This document shows positions 51,997 through 61,401 of a stretch of DNA of 64,000 nt, piece after piece. The stretch comes from Geodermatophilus siccatus (GTDB lineage: Bacteria; Actinomycetota; Actinomycetes; Mycobacteriales; Geodermatophilaceae). Within the stretch, counting starts at the first letter, position 1. Each line of letters starts with the position of its first letter. Both the position numbers and the translations under genes were made by a program. The stretch is from positions 1 to 64,000 of the forward strand of contig NZ_FNHE01000017.1 in the NCBI RefSeq assembly GCF_900103785.1, in the 5' to 3' direction. The notes under the pieces were generated by a model. The model made no database searches. It saw only the letters and a program-made list of their open reading frames with translations, and was not told where the DNA came from.

Positions 51997-53406
51997 TCAC
52001 AGCGGGATGTTGCCGTGCGCCCCGCGGCCGGACGGCGCCGCTGCCAGGGCGGCCACCAGTCGCTGCCTGGTCCGCGCGGGGTCGACGACCTCGTCGACCA
52101 CACCGATCTGCAGGGCCCGGTTCACGCCACCGGCGATCCGCTCGTGCTCCGCGGCCAGCTGCGCGTGCAGCGCCTCGCGCTCGCCGGGCGGGACGGCGGC
52201 CAGCTTCTTGCGGTGCAGGATGCCGACGGCGGCCTTGGCGCCCATGACCGCGACCTCGGCCCCCGGCCAGGCGAAGACCGCCGTCGCGCCGAGCGAGCGG
52301 GCGTTCATCGCGATGTAGGCCCCGCCGTAGGACTTCCGGGTCACCAGCGTCACCCGGGGCACCACGGCCTCGGCGAAGGCGTGCAGCAGCTTGGCGCCGC
52401 GGCGGACCACGCCGTCCCACTCCTGGCCGACGCCGGGCAGGTAGCCGGGGACGTCGACCAGCACGACCAGCGGGACGCCGAAGGCGTCGCACATCCGCAC
52501 GAAGCGGGCCGCCTTCTCCGCCGAGGCCGAGTCCAGGCAGCCGCCCAGCCGCAGCGGGTTGTTGGCGATCACGCCGACCGTGCGGCCGGCCAGCCGGCCC
52601 AGCGCGGTGACGATGTTGGGCGCCCAGCGCGGGTGCAGCTCCAGGGCCGGGCCGTCGAGGACGGCGGCCACGAGGGGCTTGACGTCGTAGGCGCGGTTGG
52701 CCTGCTCGGGCAGCAGCGCTCCGAGGTCGACGTCCGGCTCGCCCGCGGCCGCGGCGAAGGAGCCCTGTGCGGCCAGCAGGTCGACGGCCTGCCGGGCGGT
52801 CTCCAGCGCCGCCGGCTCGGAGTCGGTCACCACGTGCACCACCCCGCTGCGCCGGCCGTGGGTGTCCGGTCCGCCGAGGCTCTCCATGTCGACGTCCTCG
52901 CCGGTGACCGAGCGGACGACGTCCGGGCCGGTGACGAACACCCGGCCCGCCGGGCCCATGATCACCAGGTCGGTGAGCGCCGGGCCGTACGCGGCGCCGC
53001 CGGCGGCCGGGCCGAGGACCACCGAGATCTGCGGCACGCGTCCGGAGGCCCGCACCATCGCCTCGAAGACCTCGCCGACCGCGTGCAGCGCCGTGACGCC
53101 CTCGGCCAGCCGGGCGCCGCCGGAGTGCCAGACGCCGACGACCGGCAGGCGCTCGCGCAGGGCGGTGTCGATGGTGTCGACGATGTGCCGGCACCCGTCG
53201 AGCCCCATGGCGCCGCCCATCACGGTGGCATCGGTGCAGAAGGCGACCGCGCGGGTGCCCGACACCGTGCCCCGGGCCGCCACCACCCCGGAGGTGTCGC
53301 GCGGCGCCAGCAGGGACATCGAGCCGGTGTCGAAGAACCGCGCCAGGCGGTCCTCGGGGTCGCGCGGGTCGGTGGCGGTCTCAGGAGCGGCTTGGAGCGT
53401 GGTCAC
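51997..53406 (-). CDS. accD: Acyl-CoA carboxylase carboxyltransferase (beta) subunit
   Basis: This 469-residue carboxyltransferase has both crotonase-like halves: the N-terminal half with FCTDATVMGGAMGLDGCRHI, and the C-terminal half with DVPGYLPGVGQEWDGVVRRG and TRKSYGGAYIAMNARSLGA. It pairs with a biotinylated alpha subunit encoded elsewhere and transfers CO2 to acetyl- or propionyl-CoA. As last gene of the fab operon it corresponds by position to mycobacterial accD6 and so probably makes malonyl-CoA. GGAGG precedes the GTG at 53406. Confidence 0.92.
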   Translation of the reverse strand: MTTLQAAPETATDPRDPEDRLARFFDTGSMSLLAPRDTSGVVAARGTVSGTRAVAFCTDATVMGGAMGLDGCRHIVDTIDTALRERLPVVGVWHSGGARLAEGVTALHAVGEVFEAMVRASGRVPQISVVLGPAAGGAAYGPALTDLVIMGPAGRVFVTGPDVVRSVTGEDVDMESLGGPDTHGRRSGVVHVVTDSEPAALETARQAVDLLAAQGSFAAAAGEPDVDLGALLPEQANRAYDVKPLVAAVLDGPALELHPRWAPNIVTALGRLAGRTVGVIANNPLRLGGCLDSASAEKAARFVRMCDAFGVPLVVLVDVPGYLPGVGQEWDGVVRRGAKLLHAFAEAVVPRVTLVTRKSYGGAYIAMNARSLGATAVFAWPGAEVAVMGAKAAVGILHRKKLAAVPPGEREALHAQLAAEHERIAGGVNRALQIGVVDEVVDPARTRQRLVAALAAAPSGRGAHGNIPL

Positions 53407-53483
53407 GGGACCTCCACGGGCCGGACGCGGGCGTGCGGGGGACGGCCCGGGCAGGCTCACGCGCCTGCCCGGGCGGCGTGCTG

Positions 53484-53540
53484 GCCCCGCTGCAGCGCCC
53501 CGCCGCGAGCTCGCGAGTGGCGGGGGCAGCGGGGTCCTTC
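53484..53540 (-). repeat. Stop-proximal palindrome, copy B
   Basis: CCCCGCTGC (53484-53492) pairs with GCAGCGGGG (53525-53533). Compared with other copies both arms carry a matching base change, so the stem is conserved by covariation. It lies 12 bases after the fabF stop. Confidence 0.75.
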
Positions 53541-53552
53541 TCGGGTCCTCGG

Positions 53553-54794
53553 TCAGGCGGTGGTGAACACCAGCGCGATGTTGTGGCCGCCGAAGCCGAA
53601 GGAGTCGTTGACCGCGGCGGTGAGGGACGCCTTGCGCGGCTCCCGTCGGACGATGTCGAGGGCCTGCACGGCCGGGTCGTCGTCGGGGTCGTCGAGGTTG
53701 GCCGTCGCGGGGACGACCTGCTCGCGCAGCGCGAGGATGGTGAAGACCGACTCCAGCGCCCCGGCCGCGCCGAGCAGGTGGCCGGTCTGGCTCTTCGTCG
53801 CCGTCACCAGGGCGTGCTCGCCGATGGTGTTGCGGATGGCCGCGGCCTCCGCGGTGTCGCCGACCGGCGTCGAGGTGGCGTGCGCGTTGACGTGGCCGAT
53901 GTCGGTGGGGGCCAGCCCCGCGTCGCGGACGGCGGCGGCGATCGCCCGGCCGGCGCCCTCACCCTCGGGGTGCGGGGCGACCAGGTCGTAGCCGTCGGCG
54001 GTGCCGCCGGCGCCGGCCAGCCGGGCGTGGATGCGCGCGCCGCGGGCGCGGGCCGCGTCGCCGCGCTCGAGCACCAGCGCGGCCGCACCCTCGCCGAGCA
54101 CGAAGCCGTCGCGGGCCTTGTCGAACGGACGGGAGGCGCGCTCGGGCTCGTCGTTGCGGGTGCTCATCGCGCGCATCGCCGCGAAGCCGGCCATCGGCAG
54201 CGGGTGCACGCAGGCCTCCGCGCCGCCGACCAGCACGACGTCCGCGCGGTCGAAGCGCAGCAGGTCCAGGCCCCAGCGGATCGCCTCGGCGCCGGAGGCG
54301 CAGGCGCTCACGGGGGCGTGCACGCCGCCCCGGGCGCCGATGGCCAGCCCGACGGCGGCGGCCGGGCCGTTGGGCATGAGCATCGGGATGGTGAAGGGCG
54401 AGACGCGCTTGGGGCCCTTCTCCTCCAGGACGTCGTCCTGGCCGAGCAGGGTCAGCGCGCCGCCGATGCCGGTGCCGAAGACGACGGCGACCCGCTCCGG
54501 GGCGACGCCGGCGTCGGCGGCCCCCGAGTCGCGCCAGGCCTCCTCGGCGGCGACCGCGGCCACCTGCTGGCTGCGGTCCAGCCGGCGGGCGCGGACGCGG
54601 TCGAGCTGCCCGGCCGGGTCGGCGGCCAGCCGGGCGACGAGCTGGGCGGGGAATTCCTTCACCCAGTCGTCGGTGATCCGGCTGACCCCCGACCGCCCGG
54701 CCAGCAGCGCGTCCCACGTGCTGGCGACGTCGCTCCCGAGCGGCGTGGTGGCACCGAGACCGGTGACGACGACGTCGCCGACGGACGTGCTCAT
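53553..54794 (-). CDS. fabF: Beta-ketoacyl-ACP synthase II (KasA/FabF)
   Basis: This 413-residue condensing enzyme has the nucleophile C165 in VSACASG and the His residues in NAHATSTPVGD and KSQTGHLLGAAG. It elongates acyl-ACP with malonyl-ACP. AGGAGG precedes the ATG at 54794. It is fourth in the operon fabD-fabH-acpP-fabF-accD; palindrome copies lie on both sides. Confidence 0.95.
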   Translation of the reverse strand: MSTSVGDVVVTGLGATTPLGSDVASTWDALLAGRSGVSRITDDWVKEFPAQLVARLAADPAGQLDRVRARRLDRSQQVAAVAAEEAWRDSGAADAGVAPERVAVVFGTGIGGALTLLGQDDVLEEKGPKRVSPFTIPMLMPNGPAAAVGLAIGARGGVHAPVSACASGAEAIRWGLDLLRFDRADVVLVGGAEACVHPLPMAGFAAMRAMSTRNDEPERASRPFDKARDGFVLGEGAAALVLERGDAARARGARIHARLAGAGGTADGYDLVAPHPEGEGAGRAIAAAVRDAGLAPTDIGHVNAHATSTPVGDTAEAAAIRNTIGEHALVTATKSQTGHLLGAAGALESVFTILALREQVVPATANLDDPDDDPAVQALDIVRREPRKASLTAAVNDSFGFGGHNIALVFTTA

Positions 54795-54837
54795 GACGGG
54801 TTCCTCCTGGACGTTCGGCCGGGGGCCGGGGGTGTGG

Positions 54838-54895
54838 CCCCCCTGCAGGGTCCCGCCGCGAGCCTGCGAGCGGTGGGGGGCAGGGGGGTCCTTCT
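54838..54895 (-). repeat. Stop-proximal palindrome, copy C
   Basis: CCCCCCTGC (54838-54846) pairs with GCAGGGGGG (54880-54888), with the inner loop CGAGCCTGCGAGCG. It begins directly after the acpP stop, in the middle of an operon, so full termination would be surprising; attenuation or RNA processing is possible. Confidence 0.75.
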
Positions 54896-55135
54896 TCAGG
54901 CCTTGTTCTTCTGGATGTAGCTCATGGCGTCGCCGACGGTCTTGATGTTGGCCAGCTCGTCGTCGGGGATGGCGACGCCGAACTTGTCCTCGACCGCGGT
55001 GGCGATCTCGACCATCGACAGCGAGTCGACGTCGAGGTCCTCGGTGAACGACTTCTCCGGGGTGGCGTCGGCGGGCGCCACGCCCGCGACCTCCTCCAGG
55101 ATCTCGGCCAGACCGGTCTGGATGTCCTCGCTCAC
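54896..55135 (-). CDS. acpP: Acyl carrier protein
   Basis: This 79-residue acidic helical protein has the 4'-phosphopantetheine site DVDSLSMVEI (Ser38). It carries growing acyl chains for the type II synthase. The GTG at 55135 follows GAGAGG. It sits between fabH and fabF. Confidence 0.96.
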   Translation of the reverse strand: MSEDIQTGLAEILEEVAGVAPADATPEKSFTEDLDVDSLSMVEIATAVEDKFGVAIPDDELANIKTVGDAMSYIQKNKA

Positions 55136-55209
55136 GCGCGGTCCTCTCTCTCGGTGGGGCGGGGGACTCCCGCCGTCGGGCCCCTGTGGCCCGGGGTCTG
55201 TGGGGCCGG

Positions 55210-56178
55210 TCAGGGCAGGACGACGACCTGGCCGGCGAAGGTGAGGCCCGCCCCGTACCCCAGGATCAGGGCGAGGTCACCACTCCTGGCCTCCCCGGAC
55301 TCCAGCAGCGCCGAGAGCGCCAGCGGGACCGAGGCGGAGGAGGTGTTGCCCGACCGGACGATGTCGCGGGCGATGACGGTGCTCTCGGGCAGCCCGAGGC
55401 GCTTGGCCATCAGCTCGACGATGCGCAGGTTGGCCTGGTGGGGGGCGAAGACGTCGATGTCCTCGGGGCCGACGCCGGCGCGCTCCATGGCCGTCACCAG
55501 GGTGGCGGTGAGCCGGGTGGTGGCCCAGCGGTACACGGCCTGGCCGGCCATGCTCATCGCCTTCTCGCCCTCGGGGATGGCGATGGCGCTGGACTGGTCG
55601 CCGTCACTGCCCCAGACGACCGGCCCGACGCCGGGGGTGTCCGACGCTCCCAGGACGGCGGCGCCCGCGCCGTCGGCGAAGATCACCGCGGTGGTGCGGT
55701 CGGTGAGGTCGGTGTAGTCGGTCAGCCGCTCGCCGCCGATGACCAGGGCGTTGCGCGCCGAGCCGGTGCGGATGGCGTCGGCGGCGGCGCTGAGCGCGTA
55801 GCACCAGCCGGCGCACCCGGCGTTGAGGTCGAACGCACCGGGCCGCTGGGCGCCGAGCCGGTGCGCGACCTCGGGTGCCAGGCCCGGGATCGGCCGCGGC
55901 AGGCTGGCCGAGGCGAGCAGCACCAGGTCGACCTCGGAGGCGTCCAGGCCGCTGGCTGCCAGCGCCTTGCCGCCGGCGGCGACGCTCATCTCCAGCAGCG
56001 TCTCGTCGGGCTCGGCCCACCGGCGCTCGGCGATGCCCACCCGCGCCTGGATCCACTCGTCGTTGGTGTCCATGGTCTGCGCGAGCTCGTCGTTGGTCAC
56101 CCGACGGCGCGGCCGGTAGCTGCCGAAGCCGAGGATCCGCGCGCCGGGCGCCCCGGTGGTCAGCTGGAGTCCGCTCAT
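55210..56178 (-). CDS. fabH: Beta-ketoacyl-ACP synthase III
   Basis: This 322-residue protein has the triad C122 in NAGCAGW, His in APHQANLRI and Asn in VRSGNTSSAS. It starts chains by condensing acyl-CoA (often branched in actinobacteria) with malonyl-ACP. Its ATG overlaps the fabD stop as ATGA. Confidence 0.95.
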   Translation of the reverse strand: MSGLQLTTGAPGARILGFGSYRPRRRVTNDELAQTMDTNDEWIQARVGIAERRWAEPDETLLEMSVAAGGKALAASGLDASEVDLVLLASASLPRPIPGLAPEVAHRLGAQRPGAFDLNAGCAGWCYALSAAADAIRTGSARNALVIGGERLTDYTDLTDRTTAVIFADGAGAAVLGASDTPGVGPVVWGSDGDQSSAIAIPEGEKAMSMAGQAVYRWATTRLTATLVTAMERAGVGPEDIDVFAPHQANLRIVELMAKRLGLPESTVIARDIVRSGNTSSASVPLALSALLESGEARSGDLALILGYGAGLTFAGQVVVLP

Positions 56179-57398
56179 GACTGCACCTCCGGGTAGAGCC
56201 GTGCGATCGGGTCGCCGGCGTCGACGAGGTCGCCCTCCTGGACCAGCCACTCGGCGAGGACGCCGTCGTACCCGGCGGAGACGTCGGCCTCCGCGCGGCG
56301 GCTGCGGATGCGGCCCAGCGGCGTGCCGGCCGGCAGCTGGGTGCCCTCGGCGATCGCGGCGGGGCTGACCGTGCCGCGCACGGGGGAGACGACGACCCGC
56401 CAGTCGGGCAGGTGGTCGGGTTCGGGGCGGCCGCGCTCGGCCTCGATGAGGGCGCGGGCACGGTCGAGGTCGGCCGGGCGGCTGACCGCGAGCACCTCGA
56501 TGTCGCTGTCCTTCCACTCGCGCTTGGCCAGGCCGGCCAGCGCGCCCGCGGGGGGCAGCTCGATGACCGCCGTGACGCCGAGGTCGCGCAGGGTCGCCAG
56601 GCACGCGTCGAACCGCACCGGGCTGGTGACCTGGCTGACCAGCCGGGACAGCACCTCCCGGCCGGTGGTCACCGCGGCGCCGTCGGCGTTGGAGAGCAGC
56701 AGCCGGCTGGGCTCGGCCGGGCGCAGGCCGCCGACCAGGCCCTCGAGCTCGGCGCGGGCAGGGGCCATGTACTCGGTGTGGAAGGCGCCGGCCACCGACA
56801 GCGGCATGACGCGGGCCTTGGCCGGCGGGTCGGCCTTGAGCGCAGCGAGGCCGTCGAGGGAGCCGGCCGCGACGACCTGCCCGCCGCCGTTCATGTTGGC
56901 GGGGGTCAGCCCGTGCTTCTCGAGCGCCGCGGTCACCTCGTCGGGGTCACCCCCGAGGACGGCGGACATCCCGGTTGGCGTCTGCGCGCACGCGGCGGCC
57001 ATCGCCCGGCCGCGGACGGCGGTCAGCGCGATCGCCGCCTCGACGCTGAGCACCCCGGCCAGCGCGGCCGCGGTGAGCTCGCCGACGCTGTGCCCGGCGA
57101 TGACGACGTCCCGGCCGGCCTGCGGCGTGTGCGCCACCGGCCCGGGCAGGCCGCCGAGCTCGCGGGCGACGAACAGGCTCATCGCGACCACCAGCGGCTG
57201 GGTGACCGCGGTGTCCTTGATGGCCTCGGCGTCGCCGGTGGTGCCCAGCGCGAGCAGGTCGGCGTCGGCGATCGCACCCGCCCAGCGGAAGAAGGACTCT
57301 GCCCCGGGCAGCTCGAGCCAGTCGGTGAGCATCCCGGGCTTCTGCGCACCCTGTCCGGGGGCGAGGACGGCCAGCACGTATCTCACCGTTGCAGACAT
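56175..57398 (-). CDS. fabD: Malonyl-CoA:ACP transacylase with extra lipoyl-like C-terminal domain
   Basis: This 407-residue protein has PGQGAQ, the nucleophile elbow GHSVGEL (Ser104) and the catalytic His in GAFHTEYMAP, giving a complete FabD of about 300 residues. Beyond that, about residues 325-407 form a biotinyl/lipoyl-like half-barrel pair (VVVSPVRGTVSPAAIAEGTQ and GVLAEWLVQEGDLVDAGDPI) in which the usual modified lysine is absent. I used the ATG at 57398; a GTG one codon earlier or at 57377 are alternatives. It is coupled to fabH. Confidence 0.92.
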   Translation of the reverse strand: MSATVRYVLAVLAPGQGAQKPGMLTDWLELPGAESFFRWAGAIADADLLALGTTGDAEAIKDTAVTQPLVVAMSLFVARELGGLPGPVAHTPQAGRDVVIAGHSVGELTAAALAGVLSVEAAIALTAVRGRAMAAACAQTPTGMSAVLGGDPDEVTAALEKHGLTPANMNGGGQVVAAGSLDGLAALKADPPAKARVMPLSVAGAFHTEYMAPARAELEGLVGGLRPAEPSRLLLSNADGAAVTTGREVLSRLVSQVTSPVRFDACLATLRDLGVTAVIELPPAGALAGLAKREWKDSDIEVLAVSRPADLDRARALIEAERGRPEPDHLPDWRVVVSPVRGTVSPAAIAEGTQLPAGTPLGRIRSRRAEADVSAGYDGVLAEWLVQEGDLVDAGDPIARLYPEVQS

Positions 57399-57530
57399 CA
57401 CGGCGCCCCGCCGTGGGGAGCGGCACGAAAGGACACCGCTGCTCTTTGGAGGGTTCCCACAACTGGACCGGGTTCTCGCCGGGTGTCACCCCCGGTGGTG
57501 TGGTGGAAACCGCACTGTGCGCCGGTGTGG

Positions 57531-57587
57531 CCTCCGTGCAGGGCCCGTCGCGGGCGCGCGAGCGATGCGGGGCGAGCAGGTCCTCCT
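57531..57587 (-). repeat. Stop-proximal palindrome, decayed copy D
   Basis: This has the same order of blocks (GTGCAGGGCCCG, GCGCGCGAGCG, CAGGTCCTCCT), but the outer arms no longer pair well. It directly follows the fasR stop. Confidence 0.55.
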
Positions 57588-58766
57588 TCAGTGCCAGAGC
57601 GAGCGCTCCTGGTCGAGGGCGGCGAGGGCGAGGGCCACCTGCACGGTCCAGCCGCCGCGCGGATCGGTGGTCGAGACCCCGGTGATCTCCGTGGCCCGCT
57701 TGAGCCGGTACCGGACGGTGTTGGGGTGTACGAACAGCGCGCGGGCGCTGGCCTCCAGGTTGCCCCCGCTGGCGAGCACCGCACGCACCGTCTCGAGGAC
57801 CTCGCCGCCGGCGGCCTGCAGCGGCACCGCGATCCGCTCCTGCAACGTCGCGCGGGCGGTCGGGTCGCCGTCCAGGGCCCGCTCGGGCAGCAGTGCGTCG
57901 GCCGCCACCGGCCGTGGGGCGCCCGGCCAGGCGCGGGCGGCGCGCAGCCCGGCGAGCGCGGCGGCCGCGGAGTCGCCGGCCCGGCCGAGGCCGTCGACGA
58001 CGGGGCCCATCACCACCGGGCCGGGGCCGAACTCGTCGCTCACCCGTTCGGCGGCGGACTGCAGGTCCGACGACCCGCCGAGGACGACGACCAGCTGGTC
58101 GGCGTGGACGCCCACGAGCACCTCGCTGCGCACCTGCCGCGCGGCCCGGCGGGTGGCGCCGTGCACGTCGCCGTCCGACGGTGCCGCACCGACCAGCACG
58201 GTCACCGGGCTCATCCCCGCCCAGCCCAGCGCCGAGGCCCGCCCGGAGAGCTCCTCGGAGCGCTCCCCGCGGACCAGCGCGTCGACCAGCAGGGCCTCCA
58301 GGCGGGCGTCCCAGGCGCCGCGGCTCTCGGCGAAGCTGGCGTAGACCTGCGCGGTGGCGAAGGCGACCTCGCGGCTGTACTGCAGCACCGCCAGCCGCAG
58401 CACGTCGGCGTCCCCGGGCTCGGCGACCGTCTCGACGAAGTCGTCCATCACCTCGACGGTGACCCGCACCAGGTCGACGGTGTGCTTGAGCGGCACGACG
58501 CGGGCCAGCTCACGTGGGGCGGCGCCGAAGACCTCGCCGGTCAGCCGCGGCCGGCGGTCGGGGCTGCGGCACCACTCGACGAAGGAGGCCAGCCCGGCCT
58601 GGGCGACCAGCATCACCCAGGACCGCTGGTCGGCGGGCATGGTCCGGAACCAGGGCAGCTCGTCGTCCATCCGCGCGACGGCGCGGGTCGACAGCGACCC
58701 GGACGCGCGCTCCAGCCGCCGCAGGGTGGCGGCGGAGGGCGGGCGCCTGCTGACCCGGTCGGACAC
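57588..58766 (-). CDS. fasR: PucR-type activator of fatty acid synthesis (FasR)
   Basis: This 392-residue protein has a central GGDEF-like/PucR domain and a C-terminal PucR helix-turn-helix (GGNLEASARALFVHPNTVRY, RLKRATEITGV). Position directly upstream of fabD matches FasR of Streptomyces coelicolor, which activates fabDHPF. The start is the GTG at 58766. The 190-base gap before fabD should contain its binding site. Confidence 0.88.
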   Translation of the reverse strand: MSDRVSRRPPSAATLRRLERASGSLSTRAVARMDDELPWFRTMPADQRSWVMLVAQAGLASFVEWCRSPDRRPRLTGEVFGAAPRELARVVPLKHTVDLVRVTVEVMDDFVETVAEPGDADVLRLAVLQYSREVAFATAQVYASFAESRGAWDARLEALLVDALVRGERSEELSGRASALGWAGMSPVTVLVGAAPSDGDVHGATRRAARQVRSEVLVGVHADQLVVVLGGSSDLQSAAERVSDEFGPGPVVMGPVVDGLGRAGDSAAAALAGLRAARAWPGAPRPVAADALLPERALDGDPTARATLQERIAVPLQAAGGEVLETVRAVLASGGNLEASARALFVHPNTVRYRLKRATEITGVSTTDPRGGWTVQVALALAALDQERSLWH

Positions 58767-58812
58767 AGCGGCCAGCGTGGCACGCAGGACGCCGTCGGGG
58801 AGAGTGGGACGG

Positions 58813-59517
58813 GTGGACGTGGTGCAGCGGGACCCCCGGCGGACGACGGTCCGGCGATCACTGGCGGCGACCGGCGCGGGGATCGTGGTGCTGCTCGCCC
58901 TGGGCCTCGGGGTGCTGGCCGGCTGGGCGCCGCAGGTCCGGCTCGACGACGCGGTCAGCCGCGCGCTCTACGCCGGCGACGACCGCTCCGTCGCCACCGA
59001 GGTGCTGCTGGAGGTGCTGACGACCCCCGGCGTGGCCTGGTTCCGGGTGGTGCTCTCGCTGCCCGTGCTGTTCTGGCTGGGCACTCGCAGGGCGTGGCGG
59101 ACGGCGGGCTGGGTGGTCGCGGCCAACGTGCTGGTGGGCCCGGTGACCGCACTGCTGAAGGAGGCGTTCGGCCGGGTGCGCCCGGCGTTCGAGAACGGCG
59201 GCGCCGGCTACGACACCCTGAGCTTCCCGAGCGGCCACTCCTCGGGCATCGCCACGCTCGTGACCATCGCGCTCGTGCTGGCGTGGCCGCGGCTGACCAC
59301 CCGGCAGCGCCGGCTCGCCCTCGCGGCCGGGCTGGCCCTGGTCGTCCTCGTCGGGCTGACCCGGATGTGGCTGGGCGTGCACTTCCTCTCCGACGTCGTC
59401 GGCGGCTGGGCGCTGGGGGTGGCCTGGACACTGCTGGTGGCCCTCGTCTTCGACGCGCTGCCCGGCGGCCGCGGCGCGCTCCCACCCCGGGAGAACCATG
59501 AGCGGACAGGCGCGTGA
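58813..59517 (+). CDS. PAP2 family membrane phosphatase
   Basis: This 234-residue protein has about six helices and the three PAP2 signatures: KEAFGRVRP, PSGHSSG and RMWLGVHFLSD. It probably dephosphorylates undecaprenyl pyrophosphate or phosphatidic acid outside the membrane. The GTG at 58813 is chosen; the N-terminus is uncertain. It overlaps the pirin gene by 20 bases. Confidence 0.9.
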   Translation: MDVVQRDPRRTTVRRSLAATGAGIVVLLALGLGVLAGWAPQVRLDDAVSRALYAGDDRSVATEVLLEVLTTPGVAWFRVVLSLPVLFWLGTRRAWRTAGWVVAANVLVGPVTALLKEAFGRVRPAFENGGAGYDTLSFPSGHSSGIATLVTIALVLAWPRLTTRQRRLALAAGLALVVLVGLTRMWLGVHFLSDVVGGWALGVAWTLLVALVFDALPGGRGALPPRENHERTGA

Positions 59518-60082
59518 GCATCGCAGCGAGGACACCGTGACCCTGACCTCCGACGTGCTGCTGGAGCCCGACGACGGCTCGCTCGGCCCGCTGCTGCGCC
59601 TGGCCGACGACCGGCTGGCACCCGGCGCCGGGTACGGGCGGCACCCGCACCGTGCGGTCGACGTGGTCGCGGTGGTGCTCGCGGGCTCGCTGCGGCACGC
59701 GTGGGGGAGCGGCGCGGTGCTGACCGCCGGGGACGTCGCCGTCCTGCGCGCCGGCACCGGCCTGGAGCACGACGAGGTCGCCGGGGACGGCGGCGCCCAC
59801 GTCCTGCAGAGCTACCTGCGCAGCTCGCGTCCCGGGGACGACGCCGCGCACGAGGTGCACCCGAACGCGGACGGCTGGGTGGACCTCGGCCGGCCCGACG
59901 CCCGGCTGTGGATCGAGACGGTGGAGGACGGGACGTCGGCGACCGTGCCGCCCGGGCTGCTCGTGCTGGCCGGTCCCGGCGGCGTCCGGGTCGAGCAGCA
60001 GGCGGGCGGCCCGGTGTCCGGTCCCGCGACCGCGGTGGTCTGGCAGCTGGACGTCACCCGCCCCGCATGGGCCGGCTCCTGA
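59498..60082 (+). CDS. Pirin-like bicupin protein
   Basis: This 194-residue cupin of the pirin family has the metal motif GYGRHPHRAVDVVAVVLAG and later GTGLEHDEVAGD. It is shorter than classic two-cupin pirins (about 230-290), with a reduced second domain. The ATG at 59498 lies within the end of the PAP2 gene. Pirins may act as quercetinases or regulators; the role here is unknown. Confidence 0.82.
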   Translation: MSGQAREHRSEDTVTLTSDVLLEPDDGSLGPLLRLADDRLAPGAGYGRHPHRAVDVVAVVLAGSLRHAWGSGAVLTAGDVAVLRAGTGLEHDEVAGDGGAHVLQSYLRSSRPGDDAAHEVHPNADGWVDLGRPDARLWIETVEDGTSATVPPGLLVLAGPGGVRVEQQAGGPVSGPATAVVWQLDVTRPAWAGS

Positions 60083-60101
60083 ACCCTGGGAGAGTGGCGG
60101 C

Positions 60102-61307
60102 ATGCCCATCCCCGCCGCGGACCTGCTGGCCGCCGCCCGTGCCGACGTCGACCGCACCGTGGACCTGCGCCGCCGGCTGCACCGGACCCCGGAGATCGGG
60201 CTGCACCTGCCGCGCACCCAGGCCACCGTGCTCGAGGAGCTCGCCGGGCTGCCGGTGGAGGTGGCGACCGGGACGACCACGACCTCGGTGGTCGGCGTGC
60301 TGCGCGGCGCCCGCCCCGGCCCCACCTACCTGCTGCGCGCCGACCTGGACGCCCTGCCCGTGCACGAGGACACCGGGCTGCCGTTCGCCTCCGAGGTGCC
60401 CGGCGCGATGCACGCCTGCGGCCACGACCTGCACACCGCGATGCTGCTGGGCGCCGCCCGGCTGCTCGCCGAGCGCCGGGACGAGATCGCCGGCCAGGTC
60501 CTGCTCATGCTCCAGCCGGGGGAGGAGGGCTTCCACGGGGCGCGGTACATGCTCGAGGAGGGGCTGCTGGACGCCGTCCCCGAGGCGCCGGTCGTCGGGG
60601 CGTTCGCGCTGCACGTCTTCGCCAACCAGCCCAGCGGCGTGGTCAGCGTGCGGCCCGGGCCGATGATGGCCGCCGCCGACCACTGGGAGGTCACCGTCCG
60701 CGGCCGGGGTGGGCACGCCTCGATGCCGCACGCCGCCGCCGACCCGGTGCCGGTGGCCGCGGAGATCGTGCTGGCGCTGCAGTCGATGGTCACCCGCCGC
60801 GCCCCGGTGTTCGACCCGGCGGTGGTGACGGTGGCCAACCTGGTGGCCGGTTCCACCGACAACGTCATCCCCGACTCCGCCTACCTGCAGGGCACCATCC
60901 GCACCCTCTCGCCCGAGCGGCGGGCCGACGTCGTCGCCTCGGTGCGGCGGGTCGCCACGCACGTGGCCGCGGCGCACGACATGCAGATCGACTTCGTGCA
61001 CAGGCAGGGCTACCCGGTCACGGCCAACGACCCGGCGGTCGCCGACCGGGTGCTGGCGATCGCGGGGGAGCTGGTCGGCCCGGAGCGCAGCGTCGTCGCC
61101 GCCGAGCCGCTCATGGGCGCGGAGGACTTCTCCTACGTGCTGCAGCGGGTGCCCGGCGCGATGGCGTTCCTGGGCGCCTGCCCGCCGGGAGCCGATCCGG
61201 CGAGCGCCGCCGGCAACCACTCCAACCTGGTGGTCTTCGACGAGGGGGCGCTGCCGGCCGGGGCGGCTCTGTACGCCGCGATGGCGCTGGACGCCCTGGT
61301 CGCCTGA
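60102..61307 (+). CDS. M20 family amidohydrolase (N-acyl amino acid / IAA-conjugate type)
   Basis: This 401-residue di-metal hydrolase has MHACGHDLHTAMLLGAAR, the catalytic GEEGFHGARYMLEEG, and C-terminal GAEDFSYVLQRVPGAMAFLG. This is the M20D pattern of hippurate, IAA-amino acid and N-acetyl amino acid hydrolases. The substrate is not evident. The ATG lies 19 bases after the pirin gene. Confidence 0.9.
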   Translation: MPIPAADLLAAARADVDRTVDLRRRLHRTPEIGLHLPRTQATVLEELAGLPVEVATGTTTTSVVGVLRGARPGPTYLLRADLDALPVHEDTGLPFASEVPGAMHACGHDLHTAMLLGAARLLAERRDEIAGQVLLMLQPGEEGFHGARYMLEEGLLDAVPEAPVVGAFALHVFANQPSGVVSVRPGPMMAAADHWEVTVRGRGGHASMPHAAADPVPVAAEIVLALQSMVTRRAPVFDPAVVTVANLVAGSTDNVIPDSAYLQGTIRTLSPERRADVVASVRRVATHVAAAHDMQIDFVHRQGYPVTANDPAVADRVLAIAGELVGPERSVVAAEPLMGAEDFSYVLQRVPGAMAFLGACPPGADPASAAGNHSNLVVFDEGALPAGAALYAAMALDALVA

Positions 61308-61333
61308 GGCCCCGTCCGGGGCGCCGCCCCGAG

Positions 61334-61401
61334 CCTTGACGGCCCCCTGCAGGGTCCCGCCGCGAGCGTGCGAGCGGCGGGGGCAAGGGGGGCCGTCAAG
61401 G
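61334..61401 (-). repeat. Stop-proximal palindrome, copy E (long stem)
   Basis: CCTTGACGGCCCCC (61334-61347) pairs over 14 bases with 61388-61401, and an inner arm pairs CCGCCGC with GCGGCGG. The stop codon of the FAD oxidase lies inside the stem. It separates converging genes and probably terminates both. Confidence 0.8.
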
